Shown: positions 1-8,553 of the stretch, one piece after another
Numbering within the stretch: position 1 is the stretch's first letter
Layout: each line of letters starts with the position of its first letter
DNA from: Kitasatospora sp. NBC_01246
GTDB lineage: Bacteria > Actinomycetota > Actinomycetes > Streptomycetales > Streptomycetaceae
Direction of reading: 5' to 3'
DNA length: 64,000 nt
Assembly (NCBI RefSeq): GCF_036226505.1
Contig: NZ_CP108484.1
Span: 7,721,501-7,785,500, forward strand
The notes under the pieces: model-generated
What the model saw: only the letters and a program-made list of their open reading frames with translations
What the model was told of the DNA's origin: nothing
Databases searched by the model: none
Program-made: the position numbers and the translations under genes

Positions 1-1
1 G

Positions 2-1027
2 CAGCTGCCGGGGCACCTCACCATCCGGGTCGCGCACACCGACGACCCGGTCGCGGCCGTGGCCGGTCTGGAGGCGTGGGCCTCCCGGGAGCGGTATCCG
101 AGCCTGATGATGATGGCGCCCGCCTTCGGCAGTCTGGAGCGCACCCCCGAGGGGACCTGGCGGATCCTCGGCTACCGCGGGACCACCCCGCAGATGGCCC
201 GCGACGACCTCGGCCACCAGTTCCGCTGCTGGGCGCGGGCCGAGCGCGGCGCCCGGTTCGCCGCCACCTGGGACATCACCGACGAGGAGCGGGCCGCCTA
301 CACGGCGGCGTACCGGCGGATGGAGTGGGAGGCGCTCGACGAGATCACCGTCGCCGGGCGGGAGTACCGGATCTTCCGGGCCGAACAGGTGCTGCGCTCG
401 GGCCCCGAGGGCATCGAACCGCCGCGCCCCACCGACCCGGACCCGGCCGCCGTCGGCCAGGCCTACCGGCTGCCGTCCCGGGTCGACGGCTTCGTCGTCG
501 ACCCCGGTGCCGACGTCACCCTGGTCGACGGGATCCTGCGGCTGGACATGATGACGCTGGTGCCGGCCGGCCGGGGCATCCCCGAGAACGTCCGCGCCGA
601 CGCCCGGCACGCCTCCAGCCGCTACCCCAAGGTGTTCGTGCTCCCGGTGCACTGCGCCGTCGCCGAGTACGAGGACGGCCACTGGGGCCCGATGACCGGG
701 GCCTACGAGACCCCGCAGGCCGCCCGCGACAGCCTCGCCGCCTACCTGCGCGAGTTCGCCCCGCGGCTGCTGCCGGACCTCGGCGAGGACGAGCGCGCCC
801 GGTACGCCGCCGCCGCCGACCGGCTGGACGCCGAGCGCGGACACGAACTCCGGGCGGCCGACCGGCGGTTCCGGCTGGTGCGGGTCGAGCCGGTGCTCCG
901 TCTCGGCCCCGACGGGCCCGAACGGCCGCGGCCCTCCGACTGGGACCCGGACCTCCCGGTCAAGGCCCAGGAGGAGCAGGACCGGGCGGCCGGCCGCTAC
1001 CCGGACGACGAGGACGACGAGGACTGA
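2..1027 (+). CDS. DUF5954 family protein, 5' end outside the window
   Basis: The frame is open from base 2 without a start, so the gene begins upstream; 341 residues are visible. The internal GTG at 59 falls inside conserved sequence and is not taken as the start. The protein is two copies of one unit. Each has an Arg-Tyr-Pro strand segment, then Thr-Pro-Gln-x-Ala-Arg-Asp, then a charged helix, then an Arg/Glu segment ending in Pro-Arg-Pro-(T/S)-Asp. The first unit runs to about codon 155 and the second from about codon 200. This layout fits the DUF5954 family common in streptomycetes, whose function is unknown. No signal peptide or membrane segment is visible. It ends in a strongly acidic tail. 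Confidence 0.75.
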   Translation, partial: QLPGHLTIRVAHTDDPVAAVAGLEAWASRERYPSLMMMAPAFGSLERTPEGTWRILGYRGTTPQMARDDLGHQFRCWARAERGARFAATWDITDEERAAYTAAYRRMEWEALDEITVAGREYRIFRAEQVLRSGPEGIEPPRPTDPDPAAVGQAYRLPSRVDGFVVDPGADVTLVDGILRLDMMTLVPAGRGIPENVRADARHASSRYPKVFVLPVHCAVAEYEDGHWGPMTGAYETPQAARDSLAAYLREFAPRLLPDLGEDERARYAAAADRLDAERGHELRAADRRFRLVRVEPVLRLGPDGPERPRPSDWDPDLPVKAQEEQDRAAGRYPDDEDDED

Positions 1028-1129
1028 ACGGCCGCCGGCCCGGTGCGCCCGCTGATCGGGGCGCCCGGGCCGGGGTCACGCGTGCTCCATGCGTGTTCCG
1101 TGCGTGCTCGGTTCGTACTCGGCGCGTGG

Positions 1130-2533
1130 TCAGTGCGCCGAGGGCGAGGGGGAGGCGGCGGCCGAGGAGGAGCCACTCGGGGTGGCGGTGGCCGACGGGG
1201 TGCCGGTCGGGGTGCCGGTCGGCGTCGGGCAGCCGGGCGCCGGGGGCGTCGCGGTGGCGGTGGCCGACGGGGTGGCCGTCGGGCTCGCGCCGTCGGTGGG
1301 CGTCGCCGTCGCCGTGGGGGTGGCACAGGTGGTGGGCGTGGCGGTGGGGGTGGCCGTCGGGGTGGTGCTGGGGGTGGCCGTCGGGGTGGTGCTGGGCGTG
1401 GCGGTCGGCGAGGTGCTCGGCGTACCGGTCGGGGTGGCACTGGGCGTGGCACTCGGCGTGGCACTCGGGCTCGGGCCGGCCGAGGGCGAGGCCGACGCGG
1501 TGGGCGTGGGCGCCCCCGTCGGCGTCCCGCTCGGGCCACCGGTCGGCGTGCCGGTCGACGGCGCCGGGGATGCCGAGGGCGAGGGCGTCGTGGGGCCGGT
1601 CGCCGGTACGGGCACGGTCGGCGACGGTGACGGCGCGGTCAGCGCGCCGGCCGGGGCGGGCCGGTCCGGTGTCGTGGTCGCCGTCCCGCTGCCGAAGTGC
1701 GCCATCCAGTTCTTGACGGTCCGCAGGTACTCGCCCGAGTTGTTGTAGCCGAGGATCGCCCGGTCCAGCTGGGCCGGATTGCCGAGGTCGCGGCCGCCCG
1801 CGCAGAGGTAGCGGCCGGCCGACTCGGCGGCGTCGAAGACGTTGTTGGGGTCCGCCCGGCCGTCGCCGTTGGCGTCGACCCCCCAGTAGGCCCAGGTGGA
1901 GGGGATGAACTGCATCGGTCCGACGGCCCGGTCCCAGAGCCGGTCGCCGTCGTAGCGGCCACCGTCGGTGTCGGAGATCGCGGCGAAGCCGTTGCCGTTG
2001 AGCGCCGGGCCGAGGATCGGCCGGTACGTCGTCCCCGCGGCGTCCACCCCGCCCCGGTTGGCCTGGCCGGACTCGACCTCGCCGATCGCGGCCAGCAACT
2101 GCCACGGCAGGTGACAGCCGGGCGAGCGGACGGCCAGCGCGGCCTCGGCCTTGCGGTAGGCGGCGAAGACCGTCGCCGGCAGGGCGGGCCCGGTCCGGAA
2201 CGGTCCGGCGGACGGGTCGCCCGGCAGGGTCGTGGGCGGCTGCGGCAGCGGGACGGCGCCCCCGCCGTCGACCGGCACGGTCGGCCCGCCGGCGGGCGAC
2301 GGCGGTTCGGAGCCGGGCGGCGTGGTGCCGGGAGCGGTGGCGACCACGGAGGTGGTCGGGTCGATCACGGGCGGCACCGGCTCGGCGGCCGCGACACCGG
2401 AGAGGCCGAGTCCCGTCACCTGAGAGCCGGTCAGGGCCGCGAGCGCGGTGAACGCGGCGGCCGTCCCGGTCACCCGCTTGCCCAGCCGTATCCGGCGCCC
2501 CGTCTGTCGTCCGCTGTCGACCCGTGCCTTCAT
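1130..2533 (-). CDS. Secreted lytic transglycosylase with long Ser/Thr/Pro tail
   Basis: A 467-residue protein starting at an ATG preceded by a GGGGAGGG ribosome site. Residues 1-50 form a basic start, hydrophobic core and Ala-Ala-Ala signal region. A Pro-rich linker leads to an MltB/SLT_2-type lysozyme-like domain at about 115-285. That domain has the catalytic glutamate context AAIGEVESGQ, a GPMQFIPSTW motif and an AILGYNNSGEY motif, all typical of enzymes that cleave peptidoglycan and leave anhydromuramic ends. The last 165 residues are almost wholly Thr-Pro-Ser-Ala repeats, probably a flexible wall-spanning stalk. Two cysteines inside the tail are unusual. The gene stands alone, and the AT-rich patch near 2610-2650 upstream is its likely promoter. 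Confidence 0.88.
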   Translation of the reverse strand: MKARVDSGRQTGRRIRLGKRVTGTAAAFTALAALTGSQVTGLGLSGVAAAEPVPPVIDPTTSVVATAPGTTPPGSEPPSPAGGPTVPVDGGGAVPLPQPPTTLPGDPSAGPFRTGPALPATVFAAYRKAEAALAVRSPGCHLPWQLLAAIGEVESGQANRGGVDAAGTTYRPILGPALNGNGFAAISDTDGGRYDGDRLWDRAVGPMQFIPSTWAYWGVDANGDGRADPNNVFDAAESAGRYLCAGGRDLGNPAQLDRAILGYNNSGEYLRTVKNWMAHFGSGTATTTPDRPAPAGALTAPSPSPTVPVPATGPTTPSPSASPAPSTGTPTGGPSGTPTGAPTPTASASPSAGPSPSATPSATPSATPTGTPSTSPTATPSTTPTATPSTTPTATPTATPTTCATPTATATPTDGASPTATPSATATATPPAPGCPTPTGTPTGTPSATATPSGSSSAAASPSPSAH

Positions 2534-2757
2534 GCCGTGCCCTCCCCGTCACCGTCCGGACCCCGGGGGAACGGACGGGCTGTCACCATCGTGCCTGCCA
2601 GTGCATGACAGTTCGTGTTACCGGAATGATTAGTATCACGATGATCTGACCGGACCCGGGTGAGCAGCGGCTGTCCCGGGCCCCACCGTCCGGTGAACGG
2701 GCAGGTGGCGAGGGTGCGCCCGGCGGTACCCGGCGGGCCGGGGAGCGGCGCCGGGGC

Positions 2758-3354
2758 TCAGAACTCGACGAGCTGACCGTCCTCGGCGACGGCCGCGCCC
2801 GCCGCCGCCAGGGCCGGTGCGAGGGCGGCGGCGCCGGGGGAGCCCGGGTGGGCCAGCGGGTTGGTGTTGTTGAGGTGGGTGTAGAGGTAGCGCGGGCCGG
2901 GGTGGCGGCCCAGGTGGACCAGCGAGTCCCGGACCGCCAGGTGGCCCATGCCGCGGGAGGAGCGCGAGCCGCCGGTGCGCTCGGCGAGTTCGTCGTCGGT
3001 GGCGAAGGTGCCGTCGAGGATCACCACGGCCGCACCGGCCACCGCCCGGTCGAGCTCCGGCGTCCAGGCGGCCAGTCCGGGCGCGTACACCGCGCTCGAC
3101 CGGCTCCCGGCGGCGGTGAAGCGGTAGCCGGTCACCCAGTCCGCCCGGCCGTCCCAGGCCTTGCCGGGCAGGTCGGCGGCGTACCGCGGCCGCTTTCCGC
3201 CCAGCGCCAGCGGCTCGGCGCGCAGCCCGCCGGCCAGGTCGAAGGCGGTGCCCGGCGCGACGGACTGCCAGCGGGCCTTGGTGTAGGGCGCGAGCAGCGG
3301 GCCGACCGGGAAGGCGCCGTGCAGCGCGGCACGGACCGGTTCGGTGGCGTGCAC
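2758..3354 (-). pseudogene. pqqB: 5'-truncated pqqB remnant (C-terminal two thirds)
   Basis: The 198 readable codons match the C-terminal part of PqqB, a metallo-beta-lactamase-fold protein of pyrroloquinoline quinone biosynthesis. Landmarks in order are HATEPVRAAL, GYRFT, VYAPGLAAWTPEL, VVILDGTFATDDEL, GMGHLAV and YTHLNNTNPLAHPGSP. PqqB is normally about 300 residues. The first hundred, with the N-terminal beta-lactamase-like core, are missing. Reading upstream in frame past the histidine gives low-complexity codons (ARATPLRGAERRCHTPPPAG) with no resemblance to PqqB, so similarity stops abruptly at about 3360. No other pqq gene is present. It is probably a non-functional leftover of a deleted pqq locus, although the frame itself is intact. 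Confidence 0.7.
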
Positions 3355-3670
3355 GCTCAGCCCGGCGGGTGGCGGCGTGTGACACCGCCGTTCGGCCCCC
3401 CGGAGGGGTGTCGCGCGGGCGGCCCGGGGGCGGGGATGGGTGGAGTCGGCTCATGCGGTCCGCCTTGGCTTTCGGGGGAGTACCGGGTACGGCACGGTGG
3501 CGTCATTCTGTGAACGCCCGTGCCGTACCCGCATCCGCCCGCAGGCCCCCGCCCGGCGCCGTTCACGCCCCGGAGGGAACCGGCTGCGCCGCCCGGCGTC
3601 CCCTCGGCGGCCGGTTCGGGGGCCGCCGGGCGGCATCTGCCGGTTCGGGGGCCGCCGGTTCGCCGTGGGC
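3355..3670. other. Gene-free stretch with an 18-bp direct repeat
   Basis: This lies between the pqqB remnant and the lipoprotein stop. The sequence CGGTTCGGGGGCCGCCGG occurs twice within 3611-3665. No reading frame with convincing codon bias was found. It probably marks the deletion joint that removed the front of pqqB. Confidence 0.4.
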
Positions 3671-4339
3671 TCAGCCGCCGAGCGACTTGGCCAGCACCAT
3701 CGCCAGCCCGCTCTCGGCGAGCGCCTCCGCCGGGGCGTTGACGCCGTCGCCCGGGCCGCGGTCCTTCACCACCTCGACGGCGTAGACGCGTCCGCCGGCC
3801 ACGAAGAGGGCCCTCGGGTGGGTGCCGTCCTTACGCTGGGTCAGTACCGCCTCCTGGCCGACCCCCGGCAGGGTGGTGACCTGGAGCTGGCCGTCCGCCT
3901 TGGCCGAGGCCAGGGCGGTCGGGGTGGTCTCGCGGATCGAGGCGTAGGAGTCGGGCGAGCCCCAGGTGCAGCCCCAGACCGGGCTGCCGTCGCTCGCCGG
4001 GTCGGGGTGGGTGCCGCGGAACGGGCCCGAGGTGCCCACCGCCGCGACGACCTGGGGGGACTGCAGCAGCGTGCAGGCGTCCGCCGGCCGCCCGGCGGGC
4101 GCGGCGGTGGGTGCTCCGGTGCTCGCGGGGGCGGGCGCGGAGGCGCTGGATCCGGGTGTCGTCGCCGCCGTGGGCGCGGCCGCGCCGGGCGTCGTCGCGG
4201 CCGCGGCGGGTGTGGTGGGCGGGGGCGCGGCCGTCGCCCCGCCGGAGGACGAGCAGCCGGCCACGGCGACGCCCGCGAGGGCCAACGCGGGCAGCCAGAG
4301 CTGCCGACGCCCGTACCGGACCGCTGATTTGAGCTGCAT
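3671..4339 (-). CDS. DUF3558-like lipoprotein
   Basis: A 222-residue lipoprotein. The start at 4339 is chosen because GAGGGGG precedes it and it directly yields a basic N-region, a hydrophobic core and the lipobox V-A-G-C with the lipidated cysteine at residue 29. A longer in-frame start at 4456 would bury the signal peptide. Residues 32-85 are an Ala/Pro/Thr linker. The C-terminal domain begins ADACTLLQSPQV and contains the second conserved cysteine in VWGCTWG, the arrangement seen in actinobacterial DUF3558-type lipoproteins. Their role is unknown; they sit on the outer face of the membrane. It is divergent from the small gene at 4760. Confidence 0.7.
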   Translation of the reverse strand: MQLKSAVRYGRRQLWLPALALAGVAVAGCSSSGGATAAPPPTTPAAAATTPGAAAPTAATTPGSSASAPAPASTGAPTAAPAGRPADACTLLQSPQVVAAVGTSGPFRGTHPDPASDGSPVWGCTWGSPDSYASIRETTPTALASAKADGQLQVTTLPGVGQEAVLTQRKDGTHPRALFVAGGRVYAVEVVKDRGPGDGVNAPAEALAESGLAMVLAKSLGG

Positions 4340-4759
4340 GGGACCCCCTCGTCCGGCGCCCGCCGGTGCGGCGGACTGTGGTGCTCCAGGGATCCTAGTG
4401 GCCGGGCCGGTCCGGTATTTCCCGTTCCGGAAACGGGAGTTGCACAGCTGCGTCACGAGCCCGACCCGGCGCGTCCGGCGGTCGGACCGGCGGTCCGGGG
4501 TGCGGGGGTGGTACGCGCACGTGCGGCCGGGCTCCCGGCGGCGCCCGGGACGGGAGGGTCTGACCAGGACCGATGCGACGCAAGTCCTTTACCAGTACCG
4601 GGCGGTCGGTGTCGAGCTCTCCTTCCTCAGCTCCCCGGACGGGTGATGTTCTGGTGAAAGTGGTCATGCCAGGAATGGCGGCCCGGCATCCTTGGGCCGG
4701 TGACCAGGCGGATCCCGCAATCGGCGGATCCCGAGACCAGGCGGATGGAGGCCCAGACG
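4340..4759. promoter_or_regulatory. Divergent promoter region, lipoprotein and small gene
   Basis: The stretch holds no convincing gene. It is less GC-rich than its surroundings between about 4560 and 4680 and must contain the promoters for both divergent neighbours. I could not place -10 and -35 boxes with confidence. Confidence 0.4.
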
Positions 4760-5140
4760 GTGAGCACGAACCTGCCGGAGACCGTGGCGGAGGGGCCGGT
4801 CCTCCCGGCGCCGCCCCGGGTCGTGGACGACCTGGCCCGTGACCTGACCCATGCCGCCGCCGCCGTCCGGGCGGTCTCGCGGGCGGGGCGCAGCGGCGGC
4901 GACGTCGCCGTCGCGGCGTACACCGCCGTGGTGTGCACCGGCCGTTCGGCAGCCCGGGCACTGGAGGAGGCGGCCGCGTGGTGCCGCCAGGCACCCGAGG
5001 CGGAGGTGCACTCGCTGGCCTGGGCACGGGTGCCCGGGCACCGCGACGACGTCTACGAGTACCGCGTCACGCTGGCCGTGAGCTTCCCCGACCACGAGAC
5101 CGGCGAGCACAGCGGCGACACCCACCACGCCCCGCGCTGA
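4760..5140 (+). CDS. Small hypothetical protein
   Basis: A soluble protein of about 126 residues that I do not recognise. The GTG at 4760 is preferred because GGAGG lies about 8 bases upstream; the in-frame ATG at 4745 and GTG at 4700 are alternatives. The middle is an Ala-rich helical stretch with two cysteines (VCTGRSAARAL, AAAWCRQ). It is followed by a strand-rich end with HRDDVYEYRVTLAVSF. There is no signal peptide or membrane helix. It lies 8 bases before the next small membrane protein, so the two are probably cotranscribed. Confidence 0.6.
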   Translation: MSTNLPETVAEGPVLPAPPRVVDDLARDLTHAAAAVRAVSRAGRSGGDVAVAAYTAVVCTGRSAARALEEAAAWCRQAPEAEVHSLAWARVPGHRDDVYEYRVTLAVSFPDHETGEHSGDTHHAPR

Positions 5141-5148
5141 GCCGGATT

Positions 5149-5424
5149 ATGATCGCTCCCATGGATGACGGGGGCACGAAGGAGATACGGGCGACCACGG
5201 ACGGGGAGACCGAACTCTCCACCGGGGCGGCGGTGGCGGTGACCGTCCTGGCGGCGCTGGGGGCGGTGGCGGTCCTGCTGGCCGTTCTTCACTGGCTGGG
5301 CTGGACCGCCCCCGGGATCGGCTGGCTGCTTGCCAAGGGCGCCGTCAAACTCTGCGCCGGCGGCGCGGTCGGCCTGATCGGTACCCTCGCCTGGCTCCGC
5401 CAACGGCACGCCTCACGCGGGTAG
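5149..5424 (+). CDS. Small two-helix membrane protein
   Basis: About 91 residues. An acidic N-terminal segment is followed by a hydrophobic helix at about 27-50 (AVAVTVLAALGAVAVLLAVL) and a second at about 60-82 (LLAKGAVKLCAGGAVGLIGT), ending in basic residues. ATG at 5149 and ATG at 5161 are both possible starts, and neither has a strong ribosome site. It follows the preceding gene by 8 bases. No family was recognised. Confidence 0.6.
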   Translation: MIAPMDDGGTKEIRATTDGETELSTGAAVAVTVLAALGAVAVLLAVLHWLGWTAPGIGWLLAKGAVKLCAGGAVGLIGTLAWLRQRHASRG

Positions 5425-5509
5425 TTCCGCCGTCGTCCGCACGCCGACGCCCTCGTGCCGTCACGCCGGGGGCGGGACGGGGACCGGGGCCACGGCAGCT
5501 GGATGGCGT

Positions 5510-5646
5510 TCAGTCCCAGTCGGCGTTGGCGGGGACGGTGTAGGTGCCGGCCTGGAAGGCGGTGATGCGGCCGGTGGTGTCGGCGAGACCGGTGTAAAGG
5601 CCGATGGCGCCGTCGGTGCGGTGGTAAAGCGGGCCGAGGTCGCTCC
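5510..5646 (-). pseudogene. C-terminal gene remnant, about 45 codons
   Basis: The minus strand reads RSDLGPLYHRTDGAIGLYTG, then LADTTGRITAFQAG, then TYTVPANADWD and a stop. This looks like the last blade of a secreted beta-propeller or FG-GAP/tachylectin-like protein, and its codon bias is good. The frame has no start before it runs into the 3' end of the oxidoreductase gene, so it appears to be a tail left after a deletion. The family assignment is only an impression. Confidence 0.35.
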
Positions 5647-5665
5647 GTTCTCGCGCCGGCGGTGG

Positions 5666-6601
5666 TCAGGGGACCAGGACGAGCCGGCCGCGCAGGCCGC
5701 CGCCGGCCAGTCGGCGGTGGGCGTCGGCGGCCCGGGCCAGCGGGTGGGTGGCGGCGACCCGGAGGGTGAGCCGGCCCGCGGCGGCGAGGGCGGACAGCTC
5801 GGCGAGCGCCGGGCCGTCGGCGGCGATCCAGACGGTGGCGACCCGGATGCCGCGCAGGCCCTGGGGCGCGCTTCCGGACACGGTGACGAAGCTGCCCCGG
5901 TTGCGGACGGCGCCGAGTGCGACCACCCCGAGCAGGGCGGCGTCCAGGGCGCCGTCCACCCCGCCCGGGACGAGCGCCCGGACGGCGGCGGCCGGATCGG
6001 CGGTACCGCGCGGCACGAACCACTCGGCCCCCAGACCCCGGACCAGCGCCTCGTCCGCCGCACCGGCCAGGGCCACGACCCGCAGGCCGCGCAGGGCGGC
6101 GAGTTCGACGGCGAAGCCGCCCACCGCGCCGGCCGCGCCGGTCACCAGCAGCGAGGCGCCGGCCGGGAGGCCGAGCAGGTCCAGTGCCTGGGCGGCGGTC
6201 AGTCCGTTCAACGGCAGCGTCGCCGCCTCGACCGCCGGCACCCCCGCCGGGGCCGGGGCGAGCGCCGAGGCGTCCAGCACCACGTACTCGGCGTAGGTGC
6301 CGAGCGGGACGTCCAGACGGTCGCGCAGACCGATCACCGGGTCGCCCGGGCCGAAGCCGGACACTCCAGGGCCGACCCGGTCGACCGTGCCCGCCACGTC
6401 CCAGCCCAGCCCGGTCACCTCGCGCGGTGCCATCAGCCCCGCCGCCACCAGGGCCCCGGAGCGGGTCACGGCGTCCACCGGATTGACCCCGGCGGCGGAC
6501 ACCCGGACCCGTACCTGGCCAGGGCCGGCCTCGGGTACGGGCACCTCGACCAGCTCCAGGGCTTCCGGACCGGCATGGCTGCGGACGACGACGGCGCGCA
6601 C
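5666..6601 (-). CDS. Zinc-independent MDR (quinone oxidoreductase-like) enzyme
   Basis: A 311-residue NADP(H)-dependent enzyme of the medium-chain dehydrogenase superfamily. The GTG at 6601 has GAGGAG seven bases upstream, and longer readings of this frame are spurious. The N-terminal GroES-like half contains SAAGVNPVDAV and GWDVAGTVDRVG. The Rossmann half begins near residue 145 with LLVTGAAGAVGGFAVELA. The zinc-ligand cysteines of classical alcohol dehydrogenases are absent, which favours a quinone or enone reductase. It is divergent from an HxlR regulator across 141 bp containing two inverted repeats, a common redox-sensor plus reductase arrangement. Confidence 0.85.
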   Translation of the reverse strand: MRAVVVRSHAGPEALELVEVPVPEAGPGQVRVRVSAAGVNPVDAVTRSGALVAAGLMAPREVTGLGWDVAGTVDRVGPGVSGFGPGDPVIGLRDRLDVPLGTYAEYVVLDASALAPAPAGVPAVEAATLPLNGLTAAQALDLLGLPAGASLLVTGAAGAVGGFAVELAALRGLRVVALAGAADEALVRGLGAEWFVPRGTADPAAAVRALVPGGVDGALDAALLGVVALGAVRNRGSFVTVSGSAPQGLRGIRVATVWIAADGPALAELSALAAAGRLTLRVAATHPLARAADAHRRLAGGGLRGRLVLVP

Positions 6602-6678
6602 GGGGCACTCCTCGGGGAGGGGACGGCGGGACCCGGCGGTCCCGGGGCGATCGGACTTGCCAACGGCACCCACGCTAG

Positions 6679-6721
6679 GGAGAGTTGCTCTCCGGTCGGA
6701 AGCACGCACCGCGAAGTGCGT
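6679..6721. promoter_or_regulatory. Candidate HxlR operators
   Basis: Two inverted repeats lie between the divergent reductase and regulator. GGAGAG-TTG-CTCTCC (6679-6693) is a perfect 6-bp arm palindrome. ACGCAC-N6-GTGCGT (6704-6721) is a second perfect pair. They are about 25 bp apart and close to the HxlR start, as expected for a repressor controlling itself and its neighbour. Confidence 0.5.
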
Positions 6722-6742
6722 ACCGTACGGGGAGGGAAGCCC

Positions 6743-7162
6743 ATGGCCACCATGACCGCCGCCCAGCGCCGCTCGGCCGAGCGCGCGAGCTTCGACGCCT
6801 ACCTCGCGCAGTGCCCGGCGCGGCAACTGCTCGACCGGATCGGCGACAAGTGGGTCAGCCTCCTCGTCAACGCGCTGGCCGACGGCCCGCAGCGGTACAG
6901 CGAGCTGCGCCGCCGACTGGCCGGGGTCAGCGAGAAGATGCTCACCCAGACCCTGCGCGCCCTGGAGCGGGACGGCCTGCTCACCCGCACCGTCACGCCC
7001 TCGGTGCCCGCCCGGGTCGACTACGCGCTGACGCCGCTGGGGACCGGACTGCTGCCGGTGGTGCGGGCGATCAAGGCCTGGGCGGAGGAGAACATGCCCG
7101 AGGTGCTCGCCGCCCGGGACGCCTACGACACCCGGCCGGACGTACGCGGCGCGGGGGGCTGA
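6743..7162 (+). CDS. HxlR-family transcriptional regulator
   Basis: A 139-residue winged-helix protein. ATG at 6743 follows GGGGAGGG. HxlR signatures run CPARQLLDRIGDKWVSLLVN (residues 23-42), then RYSELRRRLAGVSEKMLTQT (recognition region), then LERDGLLTRTV and VDYALTPLG (wing). The cysteine at the start of the domain is where HypR and QorR-type members sense electrophiles or oxidants. The divergent oxidoreductase is the obvious target. The 3' end overlaps the convergent kinase gene by about 40 bases. Confidence 0.88.
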   Translation: MATMTAAQRRSAERASFDAYLAQCPARQLLDRIGDKWVSLLVNALADGPQRYSELRRRLAGVSEKMLTQTLRALERDGLLTRTVTPSVPARVDYALTPLGTGLLPVVRAIKAWAEENMPEVLAARDAYDTRPDVRGAGG

Positions 7163-7779
7163 GGGCCCGGCCGGCCCGAGGGCGGGCGGAGCGCCTCGTC
7201 GAGGCGGACCGCGAGAGTGTCCCAGGGGCGGCAGTCGACCACCGGGAGGCCGTACCGGTCCGCCTGCTCGGCGAGCCAGTGCGAGTACCGGGCGCCGACC
7301 TCGGCCCGCCGCACCTGCGGGCCGCACCCGGGCTCGCGGGCGGCGTAGTTGGCGGTGATCCGGGCCGCGTCCGGCTCGTGCAGGAACACCGCCCGGACGC
7401 GGCGCCCGGCCGCCCGCCCCGCCTCGACGGCCCGGGCGGCGGCGGCCGGGGTGAGGTAGTCGCCCTCGACGACGGCGGGCACGTCCACCGTCAGGCGGTT
7501 GCGGACGACACCGAGGACGGCGGGCTCCAGCGCCCCGGCGGTCGCGATCTGCAGCTCCAACTCCTGCTCCGCTGTGCGGGGTTCGGCAGGGTCAGGGCTG
7601 TCGAAGTGGTGCAGCCCCGGGTGCTGGGCGGCTGTGGTGATCTCCTGGACGGCGCTGACCACGTCGTCGAACTCCACCACGAACGCGCCCGTCTCCCGGG
7701 CCAGTCGCGCGGCTGCCCGGCTCTTCCCGATGCCCGAGGCTCCGCCGATCAGCACGATGTCCCACCACAAGGTCGTCAT
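7123..7779 (-). CDS. P-loop kinase-like protein
   Basis: A 218-residue NTPase with Walker A GGASGIGKS at residues 12-20 and an early acidic motif VVEFDDVVSAV. VPAVVEGDYLTP is a probable Walker B or lid segment. It ends in a Pro-rich tail. It resembles 2-phosphoglycerate-kinase-like and other small-molecule kinases, but the substrate cannot be told. It is divergent from a second, different P-loop kinase at 7911, with 131 bp between the starts. Confidence 0.65.
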   Translation of the reverse strand: MTTLWWDIVLIGGASGIGKSRAAARLARETGAFVVEFDDVVSAVQEITTAAQHPGLHHFDSPDPAEPRTAEQELELQIATAGALEPAVLGVVRNRLTVDVPAVVEGDYLTPAAAARAVEAGRAAGRRVRAVFLHEPDAARITANYAAREPGCGPQVRRAEVGARYSHWLAEQADRYGLPVVDCRPWDTLAVRLDEALRPPSGRPGPQPPAPRTSGRVS

Positions 7780-7910
7780 GCGGCGGACCGTATCGCGGGC
7801 CGAGGGGCGGGATCACCCGCAATCCACCGGGCCGGTGCGGCGGCGGGCCGGCCCGGCCGCATGGCGGCGGTGCCCGGCGGGCTCGGGCGGCGTCCACTAG
7901 CGTGGGGTGG

Positions 7911-8453
7911 ATGACAGGCAGTGAGCACACCGTGCTGATCGTCCTGCGGGGCAACAGCGGATCCGGCAAGTCGAGCATCGCGGCCGCGCTGCGGGCCCGG
8001 TGCGGGCGGGGGAGGCTCGCGCTGGTCGGCCAGGACAACCTGCGCCGGACCGTGCTGCAGGAGCGGGACACGGACGGTTGCGCCTCGATCGGCCTGATCG
8101 ACACCGTCGCCCGCTACGCCCTCGACCACGGCTTCCACGTCGTCGTCGAAGGCATCCTGGCCGCCGCGCGGTACGGCCCGATGCTCGGGCGGCTGGCCGC
8201 GGACCACCGCGGCCGCACCCTGCTGTACTACCTCGACGTCGACCTGGCGGAGACTCTGCGCCGGCACTCGCTGCGGCCGCAGGCCGCCGAGTTCGGCTCC
8301 GAGGAGATGACCGGCTGGTACGTCGGGGGCGATCTGCTGCCCGGTGGTGCGGAGCAGGTCGTCGGCGAGGACAGCACCCTGGAGCAGACCGTGGCGCGGA
8401 TCCTGGCGGACGCCGGTCTGACGCCGCCGGCGTCCGGAGCCGGCGAGCCCTGA
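7911..8453 (+). CDS. AAA_33/zeta-toxin-like small kinase
   Basis: A 180-residue protein. Walker A is RGNSGSGKSS (residues 13-22), followed by LVGQDNLRRTVL, HGFHVVVEGILAAARYG and LLYYLDVDLAETLRRH. This order (P-loop, Asp switch, Glu-Gly, Arg lid) is that of AAA_33 kinases, which include zeta toxins, shikimate-type kinases and antibiotic-modifying kinases. No antitoxin-like gene adjoins it, so a housekeeping or resistance phosphotransferase is more likely than a toxin. ATG at 7911 is preferred to the GTG at 7902. Confidence 0.7.
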   Translation: MTGSEHTVLIVLRGNSGSGKSSIAAALRARCGRGRLALVGQDNLRRTVLQERDTDGCASIGLIDTVARYALDHGFHVVVEGILAAARYGPMLGRLAADHRGRTLLYYLDVDLAETLRRHSLRPQAAEFGSEEMTGWYVGGDLLPGGAEQVVGEDSTLEQTVARILADAGLTPPASGAGEP

Positions 8454-8483
8454 GCTGCCGATTCCTCGGTTGCCGAGCCCTGA

Positions 8484-8515
8484 GCCGTCGGAGTTCTGGG
8501 CCGTCGGAGTTCTGG
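8484..8515. repeat. 16-bp perfect tandem repeat, two copies
   Basis: GCCGTCGGAGTTCTGG occurs twice head to tail between convergent genes. It is not inside a gene. Confidence 0.8.
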
Positions 8516-8553
8516 CCCGCCGGGGCTTCCCGGGGAGGGCGGGCGGATCCTCG

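Noticed and set aside
1043..1748. Plus-strand frames with GVAVGV-like repeats
   Set aside because: These are the antisense of the Thr-Pro-Ser tail of the lytic transglycosylase.
5666..7327. 553-codon reading of the oxidoreductase frame
   Set aside because: The first 240 codons overlap the HxlR gene in antisense and are low-complexity; the GTG at 6601 with a good ribosome site is the true start.
7911..8453. Zeta toxin of a toxin-antitoxin pair
   Set aside because: The fold is similar but no epsilon-like antitoxin gene adjoins it; a small-molecule kinase is the safer call.
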